Source of the DNA: Mesostigma viride
Taxonomy: Eukaryota > Streptophyta > Mesostigmatophyceae > Mesostigmatales > Mesostigmataceae
NCBI GenBank assembly: GCA_009746045.1
Contig: RPFO01000076.1
Span: 60,001-124,000 of the forward strand
Direction of reading: 5' to 3'
DNA length: 64,000 bases
The translations under genes were made by a program, and so were the position numbers. The notes under the pieces were generated by a model. It did no database searches, was not told where the DNA came from, and saw only the letters and a program-made list of their open reading frames with translations. Shown piece after piece: positions 42,011 through 52,972 of this stretch. Numbering within the stretch: the stretch's first letter is position 1; the number at the start of each line of letters is the position of its first letter.

Positions 42011-43682
42011 CCCCCCCAGCTCGCGTCGGGGCGGCAGCGTCTTTGTTGCCGCCAGCGGCGTTACCCTGGGTTGCATCATGCGATGAGGCGTTGCGAGACC
42101 CCCCTTGGTTCCTGCTAGCACCGTGGCCGCCTTGCGGGCGCGCTTGTCTTGTGGCAGACGACTCACCCGACTTGGCCTTGGTCAGCGCGTCGACCTTGGC
42201 CTGCAGCTCGGCCACCACCGTGCTTACCGAGATCCGGCCTTGCGCGTGTCGTCGCATCATGGCCCTGACCTCAATGCACAGTGACCGCAATCGCCACGGC
42301 TGGCCGTTGGGCGGCGTGGGCAGCTCCATCTCCTTGGAGCCTAGCGCTTGCAGCCATTTCTGACACGCCAGCTTTTCGGACCAGTCCTCCACTTCGCCGG
42401 CGAACTCCATGAGGCGCTCGTAAGATTGCTCCGGGGTTTCACCCTCGGCTATCTTGAAACTGCGCCACTCACGCTCTGCCTTGATGGTCTCCACCGGGTA
42501 TTCCTGGCGAAGGAGGCCCCACAGTTCCTCGGCAGGGTCGACACCATACATGATGTTGTCATAGTCGGGCTGGCCACGCCCGTCGAAGCCGAACCACACG
42601 TCCGTGTGACGCGTGTACAGCGAGACCTCTCTCCACTGCTCCACCAGCCTAGCCACTCGCCTCAGCGTAAGGCCGTGAAAGAAAAAATGCATGTTGTTCA
42701 TCACAAACTCATGCATTACAGCGCCTTGCGTAGTCATGTATTGCAGATCAATCCATGACTTGTACGCGTTGTAGGCCTGCGCCAGCGTGGCCAGATTGCC
42801 GGTTGTGGAGAACTTCTCGCGCATGTCCACCCGTGGTAGGGTGGGCATCTTCGCGCCTTCCGGTATGAGGCGCACCCTTTGCGGGTACTGCACCCCATCG
42901 GCATCCTCCGGCGGTCGCTGAGCTGCGCGTCCCTGCGCCAGCGTGCTTGGTCGTGCTGCCTCCCGTACTCGGAAAGCCAGCGGCGTGGTTATGTCCTCCA
43001 TGGGCGGAATGCGCCCGATTGGCACACTTGACCACCGTGCAGTCGACCCGCCGGTCAGCGCCCCACCGCCTCGCCCAAACGGAATTGAGGCCCCGCCTGG
43101 CAGCATGCGTCCTGGTGCACCCCTGTGTGGGTCCATCGCGCGCGCCAGCCCTGCCCCGTTCTCCTCGTGCAATCCGTCTCGCGCTTGATCGAAAGGCAGG
43201 CGCCTGGGCGCCAGCGTATACTCGCCCCGTGGCTGACCATCCGCCTCACCAAGCAAGTCGTGTTGGGTTAGCGACCCAGCCAAAACCCCCGGTTCCATCG
43301 AAGCCCTTCCCGCCGCATTACCTGAGGTTGGCGGCTGGTCCCGCTCCCTCGGCTCCGCGGCAACACCACTGGGGCCCGGCATCGATGCCTGCCCGTCCCA
43401 TGGTGTGGACTGCAGATGACGACCCTCTACGGCCACCAATCTGTCGGTCACTTCCCGCATCTGCAGCGCCAATTGCTGCTGCAACTGTTGCGACTGTTGC
43501 TGCATCTGCGCTTGCATCTGCGCGAACAGCGCCACCATACTCAGCGGCGCTTCTTGGTCGCGACTCTCACCCACTGCGGGTACGGCGGGAGGAATCCCGC
43601 CATTCGACCCCGGAGCGGACGTGTCGGCATCTGCTCTATTTGCATCTGCCATGGCTCGAGTCTGCGCTCGCGTCAGTGGCAT
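41874..43682 (-). CDS. gag: Gypsy-M gag
   Basis: Start at ATG 43682 (M-P-L-T-R-A-Q-T-R-A-M-A-D) preferred over the longer frame; M-A-D-A-N at 43654 is possible. A Gln-rich coiled coil (M-Q-Q-Q-S-Q-Q-L-Q-Q-Q-L) comes first, then a linker, a helical capsid-like domain (Y-K-S-W-I-D-L, E-L-W-G-L-L-R-Q-E-Y, S-Y-E-R-L-M-E-F) and a basic tail. The CCHC knuckle (C-F-L-C-D-K-D-G-H-L-S-R-E-C) is not in this frame but in the pol frame, reached at the G7 run near 42010-42016. Either gag-pol is joined by frameshifting there, or one G is missing or extra in this copy. Confidence 0.85.
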   Translation of the reverse strand: MPLTRAQTRAMADANRADADTSAPGSNGGIPPAVPAVGESRDQEAPLSMVALFAQMQAQMQQQSQQLQQQLALQMREVTDRLVAVEGRHLQSTPWDGQASMPGPSGVAAEPRERDQPPTSGNAAGRASMEPGVLAGSLTQHDLLGEADGQPRGEYTLAPRRLPFDQARDGLHEENGAGLARAMDPHRGAPGRMLPGGASIPFGRGGGALTGGSTARWSSVPIGRIPPMEDITTPLAFRVREAARPSTLAQGRAAQRPPEDADGVQYPQRVRLIPEGAKMPTLPRVDMREKFSTTGNLATLAQAYNAYKSWIDLQYMTTQGAVMHEFVMNNMHFFFHGLTLRRVARLVEQWREVSLYTRHTDVWFGFDGRGQPDYDNIMYGVDPAEELWGLLRQEYPVETIKAEREWRSFKIAEGETPEQSYERLMEFAGEVEDWSEKLACQKWLQALGSKEMELPTPPNGQPWRLRSLCIEVRAMMRRHAQGRISVSTVVAELQAKVDALTKAKSGESSATRQARPQGGHGASRNQGGSRNASSHDATQGNAAGGNKDAAAPTRAGGARPHRRVLGRMRANRAASFATRMGTLVASVQAAARSRMGQTRSGT

Positions 43683-43978
43683 GCACCAGCTGACCGATGG
43701 GCAAAACAAGAACCAACAAGCCTAGGTTTCGCTGAGAAGAAGCAACAACCAAAGGCTTTATAACAGGTGTCAAGGATAACGACTCGACTAGCCTGCCAGA
43801 AAAAGACAAGAGCCAGCAAATTCTGGCTAGTTCTATTTTCTTAAAATCTGTCTCAAGACACTTCCTTTACAAACTGTCAGCCAGGCCGTTCCCTGTACTG
43901 CTGATGGTTGCTAAACACTAAAGCCAACGTCTTGGCTTCGAACAGAAGGAAGCAGACTACCGGGTAGTCTCTTCGAGT
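43683..43978 (-). promoter_or_regulatory. Gypsy-M leader with candidate self-priming site
   Basis: About 300 bp between the 5' LTR and gag. Its first 15 nt on the coding strand (43978 to 43964) read ACTCGAAGAGACTAC and are perfectly complementary to coding-strand sequence inside the LTR (44284 to 44270). Immediately after comes the palindrome GACTACCGGGTAGTC (43956-43970, plus strand). No TGG-starting tRNA primer site is seen. Confidence 0.6.
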
Positions 43979-45115
43979 AAAGAAAGGAGGGCTCTCAGCC
44001 GAGGACAAGGAACTGTCCCTCGTGCCTGATAACCACCTTATTGCCTCCCCTGCTATAGAATAATGCTTTCAAAACACATACTTTGCACAGTCTGATGATG
44101 AAGCCGCACATGCGGAGTTTATTGAGAAAGTTAATACAATTACAACACGTTGATAGTCTCAATATCGATGCACTCCATGCTCACGAGCCCGCAGTTAGGC
44201 AGCGCTCCATGACATGCTACCGGCCTTGCTCCCAAGGAAAGGGAGAAACACGAAGGCCACTAACGAGAGACTCGAAGAGACTACACGCTGCGTGAGAGTC
44301 CTCTTCGACTATGAACCAAACCATTCGTCATGCCACACGCATGACACACGCCACACTTGTCAGTCCAGCCAGGAATGCCAAAACTATCTTGCTGCCTGAA
44401 CCATGCGAATAGAAACCGCATTCCAGTTGCCGTCCTGGCTTTCTACCACACATGCCAACAAAAGCAGGAAGGCATCCCGACAAATCTAAATTGCTACCCT
44501 GTTGCCGATCTCATCTCCTAGAGGCTCCGGCATTTCTGTCCCTGGGAATGTCCGACATTGAGTCACGTCCAGCAAGGTCGAAGCATAATATCCTTCAGAC
44601 AATCTGCACGCTCACACCTTGCGTGTGAGTGGCCCAGCAAACATTGCGTCTAATCGTTCCTTTCTAGAAGAAATCCCTTTTTAGGGCTGCCAGCGATTTC
44701 GCATTCATTCCAGCGATCTGGCTCCGCACCGCAAATTGTCCTTTTCCATTTTCTGTCCAGTCCTCATAACGTTGACCCGCTATTCTACACCACAAAGACA
44801 CCTGGCCTGTCAATAGCCTCGGCGCTGTTGAAGTCCAGCAGTCCAGCTTCAGCTCCAGCTGTCCACTAACACGCGTATGATCCTCTCGACGCTGCACACT
44901 TGTGCTGCCGTCCGCTCAAGTCAGTGCTGCGCGCCCAGCTGTGCCTGGCCCGGCGCGCGTGCACGTACACTTTCGTCCGCTCTTATGCTGCAAGTGCTAG
45001 TGTCCCCCCCCGGTCACTAGCCTTTGTCAAAAATGCGTAGAAGACAAATTCCTTGCGCACGTCACCGGTCTTGTGCATAGTGGGCGCCCGGATGACATAG
45101 CGCGCGTCCGTGACA
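43979..45115 (-). repeat. Gypsy-M 5' LTR block
   Basis: 1137 bp matching 34095-35230, with differences by eye in a C-run (near 45003), at 44237 and at 45029. Coding-strand start TGTCACGGACGCG abuts the ACTC duplication. It lacks the 143-bp block present at the 3' side. Confidence 0.92.
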
Positions 45116-45145
45116 ACTCCTCCTCCTACGTTTGAGGCACGTACT
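45116..45145 (+). pseudogene. gag: Gypsy-B gag, 26-bp segment between two insertions
   Basis: ACTCCTCCTCCTACGTTTGAG.. through GTACT: the gag bases between the Gypsy-M and Copia-2 insertion sites (the first four are the ACTC duplication). They match the corresponding stretch of Gypsy-A near 29008-29035. Confidence 0.85.
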
Positions 45146-45761
45146 AGTTGTATGAGAGTGAATGCCACGAATTCCGCCATGGTTCTTGCAGGAAGTTGCC
45201 TTTATTAATAACAGGAAACACAGACGTAAGTCACGTCACTTCCAAGACTGCACGCAGCACAGACGACAGGGTCGCAGTGCCAAGAGAACGTGCACGCAAG
45301 AACTAGCGTCCCGGTGCGACCAAGTCACACATATAGGTTGTTAGGGACGCGTCCAAGTATTCAGCTGCACTGTCACAGCTGAACTGTCAATCAATTGATT
45401 ACACAGACTCTGGCACGCCTTTGGCGCGGAGATCTATCAATTGTCCATACGGCTAGTCCTGTGGACCTATCCGTACACTACTCAGCATCAATTGTCTCAT
45501 AGGTCCTGGCGCGCTACAGCGCGCCTACCTATCAATTGACCATCAAGTCCTGTACAAGTCCTGTCAACGTCCTGCGGACTATCAAAGTGACACTTGTACA
45601 TCCTGTGTCCGTACGCGCCCACAGTGGCGCGCCGGGTACTGTCGGCACAGCCTAGGAAACGTCATAACTTTTACGTTCCTTAACCAAATGAGGCGTTCAA
45701 GGTGCCGTTGGAAAGAGCGTAACAATCTCTATCCATCTAACGTAAATCCTTTACGTTAACT
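45146..45761 (-). repeat. Copia-2 3' LTR
   Basis: 616 bp, identical by eye to 52357-52972. On the plus strand AGTTGTATGAGAG to GTTAACT. It contains several ATCAATTG motifs (palindromic CAATTG). Confidence 0.95.
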
Positions 45762-46711
45762 CCAATCCCTTCTTTTCTTTAGGGATCACATCCCCTGCCA
45801 GGGACCCTTGAAGTAGCTTGAAATGTCCTTCACTCCAGCTTGAAGCTTGAACAGATGTCTTTAATGGCCATTGCCATTCCCCCAGCCTTTTCTTTTAAGG
45901 AACTGGAAAAGAAACAGATCTGCCACAGGGAAAACCATTCCATGAGAAATGGATAAAAACCTATGGAAGTGGCATTACAGAGTACCACCAGATATTAGAA
46001 GCACACAAAATTAAATACATACAGGTTAATTCTATGAGGTCTTCTCCAGGAATTAATCCCATCACCTCGGTAGAGCCTCCAGTACAATGACCTTCTGGCG
46101 GTGAGTTACATTAATCCCAGATACTAATCCCATAAAACCCAGTACATATTCAATATAAGTACAATAAATCCATGACAATTAAAATACCACTTGACAAAGT
46201 AAGGCGTATTACAATAGTTTGCCTGTCATTCTCTCAACAGGGGTCTATTGGCGCCCGTCTTACGGCGCCCGTCTACTTGCCAGATGGTAAACTGCCACAG
46301 CAAACAAATGACAAAATGAAACACATAGGCAACAATTAAATCCTGCCCTGGGGAACTAGGGAAGTCTGAACAGGCAAACACCTGAACAGGCCAGCTTGTA
46401 GAAACATAATACCAGGGAATCGAACCCCGCCCTATAAACCCCAGAATAAAGGTTCCCAGACCATTGTGAGAGGTATGTACAAATATACATTTCTTTTAAA
46501 ATAGAATACATGGTCTGTAATGGACCTGTCAACCTTGTGTAGTCAACAGCATGAACCCCAGCCAAAACCTGGCTGTATCCTGATTAAAATCAGAGTGAGT
46601 GTACCATGGTCCATGAGCCTTAGTACAGACTAAAATACAGGTATTATGCCAGTCACAATGCTGACACTACCACACAATCTGCTCTCCAATGCCCTATAAC
46701 CATGCACCAGC
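45762..46711 (-). other. Copia-2 3' untranslated region
   Basis: About 950 bp between pol stop and 3' LTR. Next to the LTR is the purine tract; the tRNA-like block lies at 46411-46432. No coding region supported. Confidence 0.7.
46411..46432 (-). promoter_or_regulatory. Conserved tRNA T-arm/B-box-like block in Copia-2 3' UTR
   Basis: The same 22 bp as at 12071-12092. Upstream on the coding strand both elements also share a looser CTGGGGTTTxTxGGGC-type context. No full tRNA fold found. Confidence 0.6.
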
Positions 46712-49700
46712 TTAGACAGCTTGCTGAGATGGGTCCATCAGAGACTGAAGAACCTTGTATTGCACTGCTGCCTTCTGCACTAGCTTGGTCAAAGCATCAG
46801 CAGGATTGTCAACCCCAGGGATATGCTCAATATTGGCCAAGGAGGACAACTCCTTAAGAAGGAGATAATCCAAGTCCCTACTTCTGGCCATCTGCCTGTG
46901 CACAAACTGCACCATCCCCATGGAGTCTGTTTTTAGAAGAGTGGTAACCTGAAGTGGCCAAGGAGTGTTAGAAGTCATCTGATGAAGCAACTCCTTCAGA
47001 TAAAGGCTTGTGTGAATGCCTTCACAAATAGCCCTGCATTCTGCCACATCACTGCTGACAGCCACCCGTTTGTGCAGGCGACTAAACCAGCTCACCAAAC
47101 TCCCCAGGCCTTCCTGTCTGAGCACAAAGAGCCCTGCAGCCCTGCCCCTGACCTTGGAGACCTGCCTGCTGTCCATTGAGCTATCCACATACAGCTCCAT
47201 GCAAATGGGTTGTGATAAATCCACTGCAGACAACAGAATGCCAGATGAAGCCCTGACCTGATCAGCCACCTTGGCAGACCCTAGCTCCACCAGCATGTCA
47301 TCAGGCAACCTGGCTATGACCATAAGGTCTGGCCTGGAAATGCCTGCCACCCAAGCAACCATGCCCCTCACCATAGGACACAGTGCCTGTGTGATGGTTG
47401 GAGGAAGCTTGCTAATGAGGGTCTCTTGATAATCATTGCCCCCCACCAGCAGCATACGCCACTCCCCCCCTTCTTCACCAGTGTGGCCTCCATGCCCACA
47501 AACAGCAGAGGCTCATTCTCCACCTGCCATTGCTCCCTACCCAGAGGAAACTTGGACTTAATGATGGAGATCAGCTCCTTAAGCCACGACGTGGGAGCTA
47601 TCAGATGTAGGTCATCCCCGTGCAGCGAAGCATACACTGGTAGGCCTTCCCATTGCCCCAGAAACAGACAGGGGTCTACAGGAGAGACCTTCAAGTTGCA
47701 ATGCTCCTTCAGGAAACGGTTGAGAGTCTCCCTCCAGATTATTGGACTTGACCTCAGGCCCTCCAGGCCCTTGAGGATTTTAAGGAACTCCGTGTGGATG
47801 TCCCTTTTCCATACAGCAGGCACCCTAACATAGAAAGGCGTCTTGCCCTCCCACTTTTCCTGTGCCACATCTGCATCCCCCTCCAGAAATGCCCTCTTGA
47901 AGTCTACCACCACTGAGCCATAGTCCAAGCCCTTGTTGAGAAGGCCTAGAAATACACACAGCAGCAGCCTCCAAGTGTCATGCAACATGCCAGGGGTATA
48001 CAACTCCTCAGCAGTGCACTCACCAGTACCCTTGAACTCATTCAGCACTGGCCTGACATGTGGTACCTTGACCCCGTCCACCTCCTTCATCTTGATGACA
48101 AACTTGAGCTTGAGTAGACGTCGTGCAGGAGGCAGGTCATTGACAGGTTCCACGCATTTCTTGGAGATCCAGTCCTCCCCAGATTTAATCAGACCCAGTG
48201 TGACCTGGGGACACATAATGGGAGAGGACATGAGCTTCACCAGGCCTTGGTAGTTGATAGGGCTGTGTCCAGCAAGTGAGTGAGGACCAATGCCCAAACT
48301 GCTTGGATGACTAGCAGCTGGCAGTATGAGGTCATCAACCAAGGGCTCCTGCCCCTGGCACACTTGCACACGCTTAACCGTCCTGGTTACTGCACGTGAT
48401 AGGTGAGTGGTCCTGAAATTAATCAGTGGGACCTGACCAGCCCCTTCCTTAGTCAGGAGAGAGGACGTGATCACTACCCCATCCTGGCATAGGAAATTCT
48501 GCCCCAGAAGAGCAGGTCCTTGATAGCCCTCCAAGACACAAAAAGCAGTGTCCTGTCCAAGGATAGGAATGAATACCTCACCCAGTACCTTCACGTGTAC
48601 CCCGCCACTGAAGTCAGACACAAACTGATAGCTGGGTTCAGACATGCTGTACCCTGCTGCAGCCCTGGTCCCAATGATGGAAACCTGAGAATTAGTGTCT
48701 ACCTCTAAGGCAGTGTCCAGCCCCAGATTGCCATGCCACCTGAGCTTGGCTACCTTGGGCTGCTTCTTGGCTCTTTGTAGAGCCCCAATCAATCCAGCCA
48801 AACTTGTCCCCCTGGGCTTGGTTAGTGCCTTGGGCTTGACAGTTGACTCCCCAGCTGTTGACCTTGCAGCCTGTTCAACAAGTACCTCTGCAACCTGGCC
48901 AGGGCTGACAGATTCCCCTGCAACAGATGTGGTCGTTGCGTCAGTGATGTCACTTGGGACCTGAAAATCCTGCAGATCCTGTGAGCCTTGTGCCTGACTG
49001 CCCTCATTCATCAGGTTAGGCTTGACATATGACCAACTCAGCCGGTGCACATGCTTTGGTTCGTCCTCCATGCTGACCAAGCATGCGTGGCTAGCTTCAT
49101 CAACCTGGGTAACCACCCCAGGACTCCAGCTACCACGTTTGCCATAAAGGCTAGGTTCCTTCCAAGCTAGGACCTTCTGACCCACTTGTGGCTCCAGCAT
49201 CTTCCAACCCCGGTCCTTCTCCCTCAGCTTGGCAAAGGTGACATGTGCAGCATGTTTCCAGCCCTCCAGCACATGTGGTGGGCACAGGCCATGATATAGA
49301 CCCATTGGGCTGACAGCAACTCCATCATAGTAGAAGTTAACCCTGCTGTTCAGCTGCTGCTCCACGTTCCTCAGCCATGCACTCCTGACAAGTGCAGGTG
49401 CAGACAAGGGTACCCAGTCTTCAGAGATGATCAATTTCTTGACCTCCTGGATTGCCCTCTCGATAGCACCCTGCTGCCCATGAGCCTCCCTAGGTGTAAC
49501 CAGCAACTCAGGAAGGGTAGGATCACCCTTGAGATGCTGAAACTGCATGTCCACCTGGATCCTTGTGGTAGGAAACTTGGCTCTTACATTCTGCAGGGCA
49601 GCCAGCAAGTACCTGTTCTTCATAGAAGGTAAATGCTCTAGCACCTTGTATTTCGTGTACCTGTCCACGCACACCAACAGTTGCATGCCCCTGATGTGTT

Positions 49701-50240
49701 GGATATCACACTGCAGATCACCAATGCTCTGAGGTAGAGCTTTGGCATGTGATTTCCTGGGCTTGTTGGAGGACAACTGGCACTTACACCGTGAGGCAGC
49801 TTGCTGACACGCCTTAAGAAGGGGTGCCCTGCCCATACGGAAGGCAAAGTTGTTTGACAGAGAAGTGGCATGCCCAAACATGTTGTGGATTCGGGCACCC
49901 AACTCCTGGTACACAGAGGAAGCAGTCCCTGGCACAGTCAGGACTGTGCTGTCAGGTTGTCCAGCATCACCATGCTGACTTCCATCCTGTTCTGACTCAG
50001 AGCCTGAGTCACCCTGCTCATGCCCAACACCTGGACCGCCAGCAGGGACCACATGCATACCACCAGAGGCCTTCACACCCCTCTGTGGTTGTACATTGGT
50101 TTCTCTCAAAATGAGAGGTCCACCCTCGTGCCCAGCACGAGGATGCATGGGGTCAGACATTCTTACAGCTGCATCAGCTGTCAAGGACGTCTTCATAGGA
50201 ACCTGTACCTCTCCAGGTGACCTGGGGCCACCCTGAACCT
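46712..50240 (-). CDS. pol: Copia-2 pol polyprotein (INT, protease-like, RT, RNase H), one frameshift
   Basis: Main frame 50196-47368, then the RNase H frame 47455-46712. The break is at a G7 run (plus-strand C7 near 47464-47471), which one more G would repair. Integrase: H-x5-H, C-x-C, then V-D-M-Q-F and G-A-I-E-R-A. Protease-like domain after it: V-D-T-N-S-Q-V-S and A-L-L-G-Q-N-F-L. RT: D-F-K-R-A-F-L, S-S-P-I-I-W, L-H-G-D-D. RNase H: Y-V-D-S-S, S-S-D-V-A-E-C-R, T-D-S-M-G, N-P-A-D-A-L-T-K. Order and active-site variants match Copia-1. The frame is open upstream of 50196 to a G5 run near 50293. Confidence 0.9.
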
Positions 50241-50336
50241 GGAGATCACCCTCTTGTTGCCCAGATATAAAATCTGCATTGGAGCACCTGGCCTCCCCCT
50301 GGGTGAATTAAGGTGTGTAGGGGTTGCCTCAGACAG

Positions 50337-51448
50337 TCACTGCTCCTTGTTGTCTTCTTGCTGACTGCCCTTTGAAGGCTGGCCTGCCTGGGACTTGTTG
50401 TTGTTCTTCTTGTTGTTGTTGTTATTCTTGTTGCTGCCCTGGCCCTGGGACTTCTTGAAGCTGGGACACTCCTTCTTGATGTGCCCCCACCCCTTGCACA
50501 GGTAGCATTGTATCTTTGACTTGCCCTGGCCTCCCCCCGTTGTCAGACGCGTTGCCCTGCTTGGGCTGACCACCCACCCGCCTGAACACCGACTTGGAGT
50601 GTGACCTCCTGTCAGAGTCGGGTGAATGATCGCCCTTGCGCTTGTTATGGTTGCCCCTCGTCCTCCTTGGCTTCTGTCAGCCTCAGACGTCTTGGAGCCC
50701 CCTGGGTACGCCCACCTGCCTGGGTAGCCTTCACTGCTGGCACTCCACCCTCAAACAGCTCCTCTGCCTCGAGTGCTTGTTTGATTATGACCTTGTAGGC
50801 CTTGAGGGTTGAGTGTGGGGCACACATGACCTTTAAGGAGCCACGTGTCGCCTTATCCAGCCCAGAAACCTTGAGCCAGTTGGTCAGGGCTATGTTATCA
50901 GCAACATTAAAGCCGTGAGCCCTGCCCTCCTCAACCATTTTACAATAGTTAAGGAAGTTCTGGATCAGGTCTCCCTTGACCTCCCACCCCTGGTATTTAT
51001 CCTGCCAATGGATCCCCACTTTCTTCCTCTGATCCTCTAGCAGCTCCTTTAACTCTGCCACGTAGCTGGACCAGGCCTTGTTGGCCTTCTTACACTCTCT
51101 AGTGAGGTCCTTTATCTGATCTGTACACTTGCCAAAAGTCTGGCTACCTATCCAGATCTGGTAATAGTTTGTACCACCGTACAAACTTGGAAACCCCTCT
51201 AGCCCCTCCACAAACTCCTCAGCCTGCTTGGGCTTTGTGTCTGACGTGACAGGTTGCAGTTGATTCACAATAAGCAAACCCTGGGTAGTGAGATCATAAC
51301 CAAGAACAGCTTGTGCATTATTATTATTGTGATGAATGTTGGTAATCTCTCCGGTAACCCCCACGTCATCTACGTGAGCGGTCCCACTACCAGCACCACC
51401 ATTATTCCCACTGGCTGGGGCACCTTTGCTACGGCGCCCGTCTGCCAT
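50337..51448 (-). CDS. gag: Copia-2 gag, with two frameshifts
   Basis: Start ATG 51448 (M-A-D-G-R-R-S-K-G). The capsid-like region is intact to about 50660. A change at a G4 run there and another at a G6 run near 50535 lead to the CCHC knuckle (C-Y-L-C-K-G-W-G-H-I-K-K-E-C-P) and an Asn/Lys/Gln-rich tail ending at TGA 50337-50339. Both breaks are removed by deleting one G each. After the TGA the frame stays open for 16 codons toward pol. Confidence 0.82.
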
Positions 51449-51616
51449 TCTGCACTACAAGCTATTCAAAAACACCTCAGCAATGCAGCAGAATAAAGTA
51501 TGTACAAAGAATTGTCGCAACTGCCGCCTGCGCCGGTGTCGCCTCCGCCCCCGCAAATCGCCGTTGAAAAATCGACAAAATTGTCGACGAGTACTGGAAA
51601 AAAAAAATTGGCCGAC

Positions 51617-52332
51617 TTAGTAGTCAAGGCCCCGGAAGTCGCAGTACTCATATGCGAACTCACGATCCTCCATATCCGGCGTGTGTGCCGGAGCTGCGCC
51701 GGTATGTATCAAAACCGGTGTGCTCCCCGTCGCGAAAGTTGCGATGCGCCGACGCGCTACGAGGCGCAGAGGATGTGTAAAAATCGACAACAATTCCCAA
51801 CCTGCGGGAATCCACTCTCGCAAAGATGCGAGAAAAGCCACCAGGTTAATGAGAACCTGGCGTTCGCGACTGCGTACGCCGCGTGTGAGCAGCGACAGCA
51901 ACGCGAGGTCTTGAAATAAGTTTGTCGACACCACCGGCGCCCCCCCGTGCGTAGTGATGCCCAGTTTTGTAAATTTCTTTGGTAGCCGGTGAGTGAAGAG
52001 ATGGCGTTGTCCAGCTCCTCAATGGCAGTGGTGACTTCGGTCACCGACCGCAAACCTCCACGCACCTGGACCGTAAATTGCGACAAAATGTTGCGAATCT
52101 GGTCCAATGGCGTGCGTATAGCCGGCACCAACTGCGGCAAATCGGGGTCCTCGGGGAAATCCCCGAGCAATGGATGAGCTGCGCGCTGCCGACGATGAAG
52201 TTCGTCCAGCGATATCGTGACCTCGTCAAGCAATTGCTGCCACGACGGCGCAGCCGGTCTTGGTAAAGGATCAGCCGGCGGAGCGGCTATCTCCTCATCG
52301 CCGGGAATTCGGAATTCTTCAGAATTTGGCAT
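51617..52332 (-). CDS. Copia-2 ORF0, unknown protein upstream of gag
   Basis: Starts at ATG 52332, only 24 bp after the 5' LTR. The first ~120 residues are helical (T-I-S-L-D-E-L, T-E-V-T-T-A-I-E-E-L-D-N-A-I). A frame change at a C-run near 51940 (plus strand CCCCCC) joins the frame 51934-51617, ending D-F-R-G-L-D-Y. Same position and general character as Copia-1 ORF0. No domain recognised. Confidence 0.5.
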
Positions 52333-52356
52333 ATTTGGAACGAGGCGTGTAATACG

Positions 52357-52972
52357 AGTTGTATGAGAGTGAATGCCACGAATTCCGCCATGGTTCTTGC
52401 AGGAAGTTGCCTTTATTAATAACAGGAAACACAGACGTAAGTCACGTCACTTCCAAGACTGCACGCAGCACAGACGACAGGGTCGCAGTGCCAAGAGAAC
52501 GTGCACGCAAGAACTAGCGTCCCGGTGCGACCAAGTCACACATATAGGTTGTTAGGGACGCGTCCAAGTATTCAGCTGCACTGTCACAGCTGAACTGTCA
52601 ATCAATTGATTACACAGACTCTGGCACGCCTTTGGCGCGGAGATCTATCAATTGTCCATACGGCTAGTCCTGTGGACCTATCCGTACACTACTCAGCATC
52701 AATTGTCTCATAGGTCCTGGCGCGCTACAGCGCGCCTACCTATCAATTGACCATCAAGTCCTGTACAAGTCCTGTCAACGTCCTGCGGACTATCAAAGTG
52801 ACACTTGTACATCCTGTGTCCGTACGCGCCCACAGTGGCGCGCCGGGTACTGTCGGCACAGCCTAGGAAACGTCATAACTTTTACGTTCCTTAACCAAAT
52901 GAGGCGTTCAAGGTGCCGTTGGAAAGAGCGTAACAATCTCTATCCATCTAACGTAAATCCTTTACGTTAACT
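52357..52972 (-). repeat. Copia-2 5' LTR
   Basis: Pair of 45146-45761; flanked by GTACT at 52973. The coding-strand sequence after the LTR (CGTATTACACGCC) has no standard tRNA primer match. Confidence 0.95.

Larger units (their letters stand above)
33952..45115 (-). mobile_element. Gypsy-M: Ty3/gypsy element encoding a DNA methyltransferase and PHD finger
   Basis: 11.2-kb insertion on the minus strand, flanked by ACTC (33948-33951, 45116-45119). In transcription order: LTR (45115-43979), leader, gag, pol (protease, C5-DNA methyltransferase, RT, RNase H, integrase, GPY/F-like module, PHD finger; interrupted by a MITE), polypurine tract (35376-35386), then LTR material to 33952. The long LTR blocks (34095-35230 and 43979-45115) differ at about three positions by eye, so insertion is recent. 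A 143-bp block sits on both sides of the 3' LTR block and is absent from the 5' LTR (see findings). Confidence 0.93.
45146..52972 (-). mobile_element. Copia-2: complete LTR retrotransposon
   Basis: 7.8 kb, minus strand, with two LTRs of 616 bp identical by eye (45146-45761, 52357-52972) and TSD GTACT (45141-45145, 52973-52977). Same plan as Copia-1: LTR, ORF0, gag, TGA, pol with INT, protease-like, RT and RNase H, 3' UTR with the tRNA-like block, purine tract (AAAGAAAAGAAGGG, near 45762-45782), LTR. Ends are AGTT..AACT. Protein similarity to Copia-1 is clear but distant, so this is a sister family and a very recent insertion. Confidence 0.95.

Noticed and set aside
42947-43693. 248-codon plus-strand ORF
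   Set aside because: Antisense shadow of Gypsy-M gag; Pro/Arg-rich without motif.
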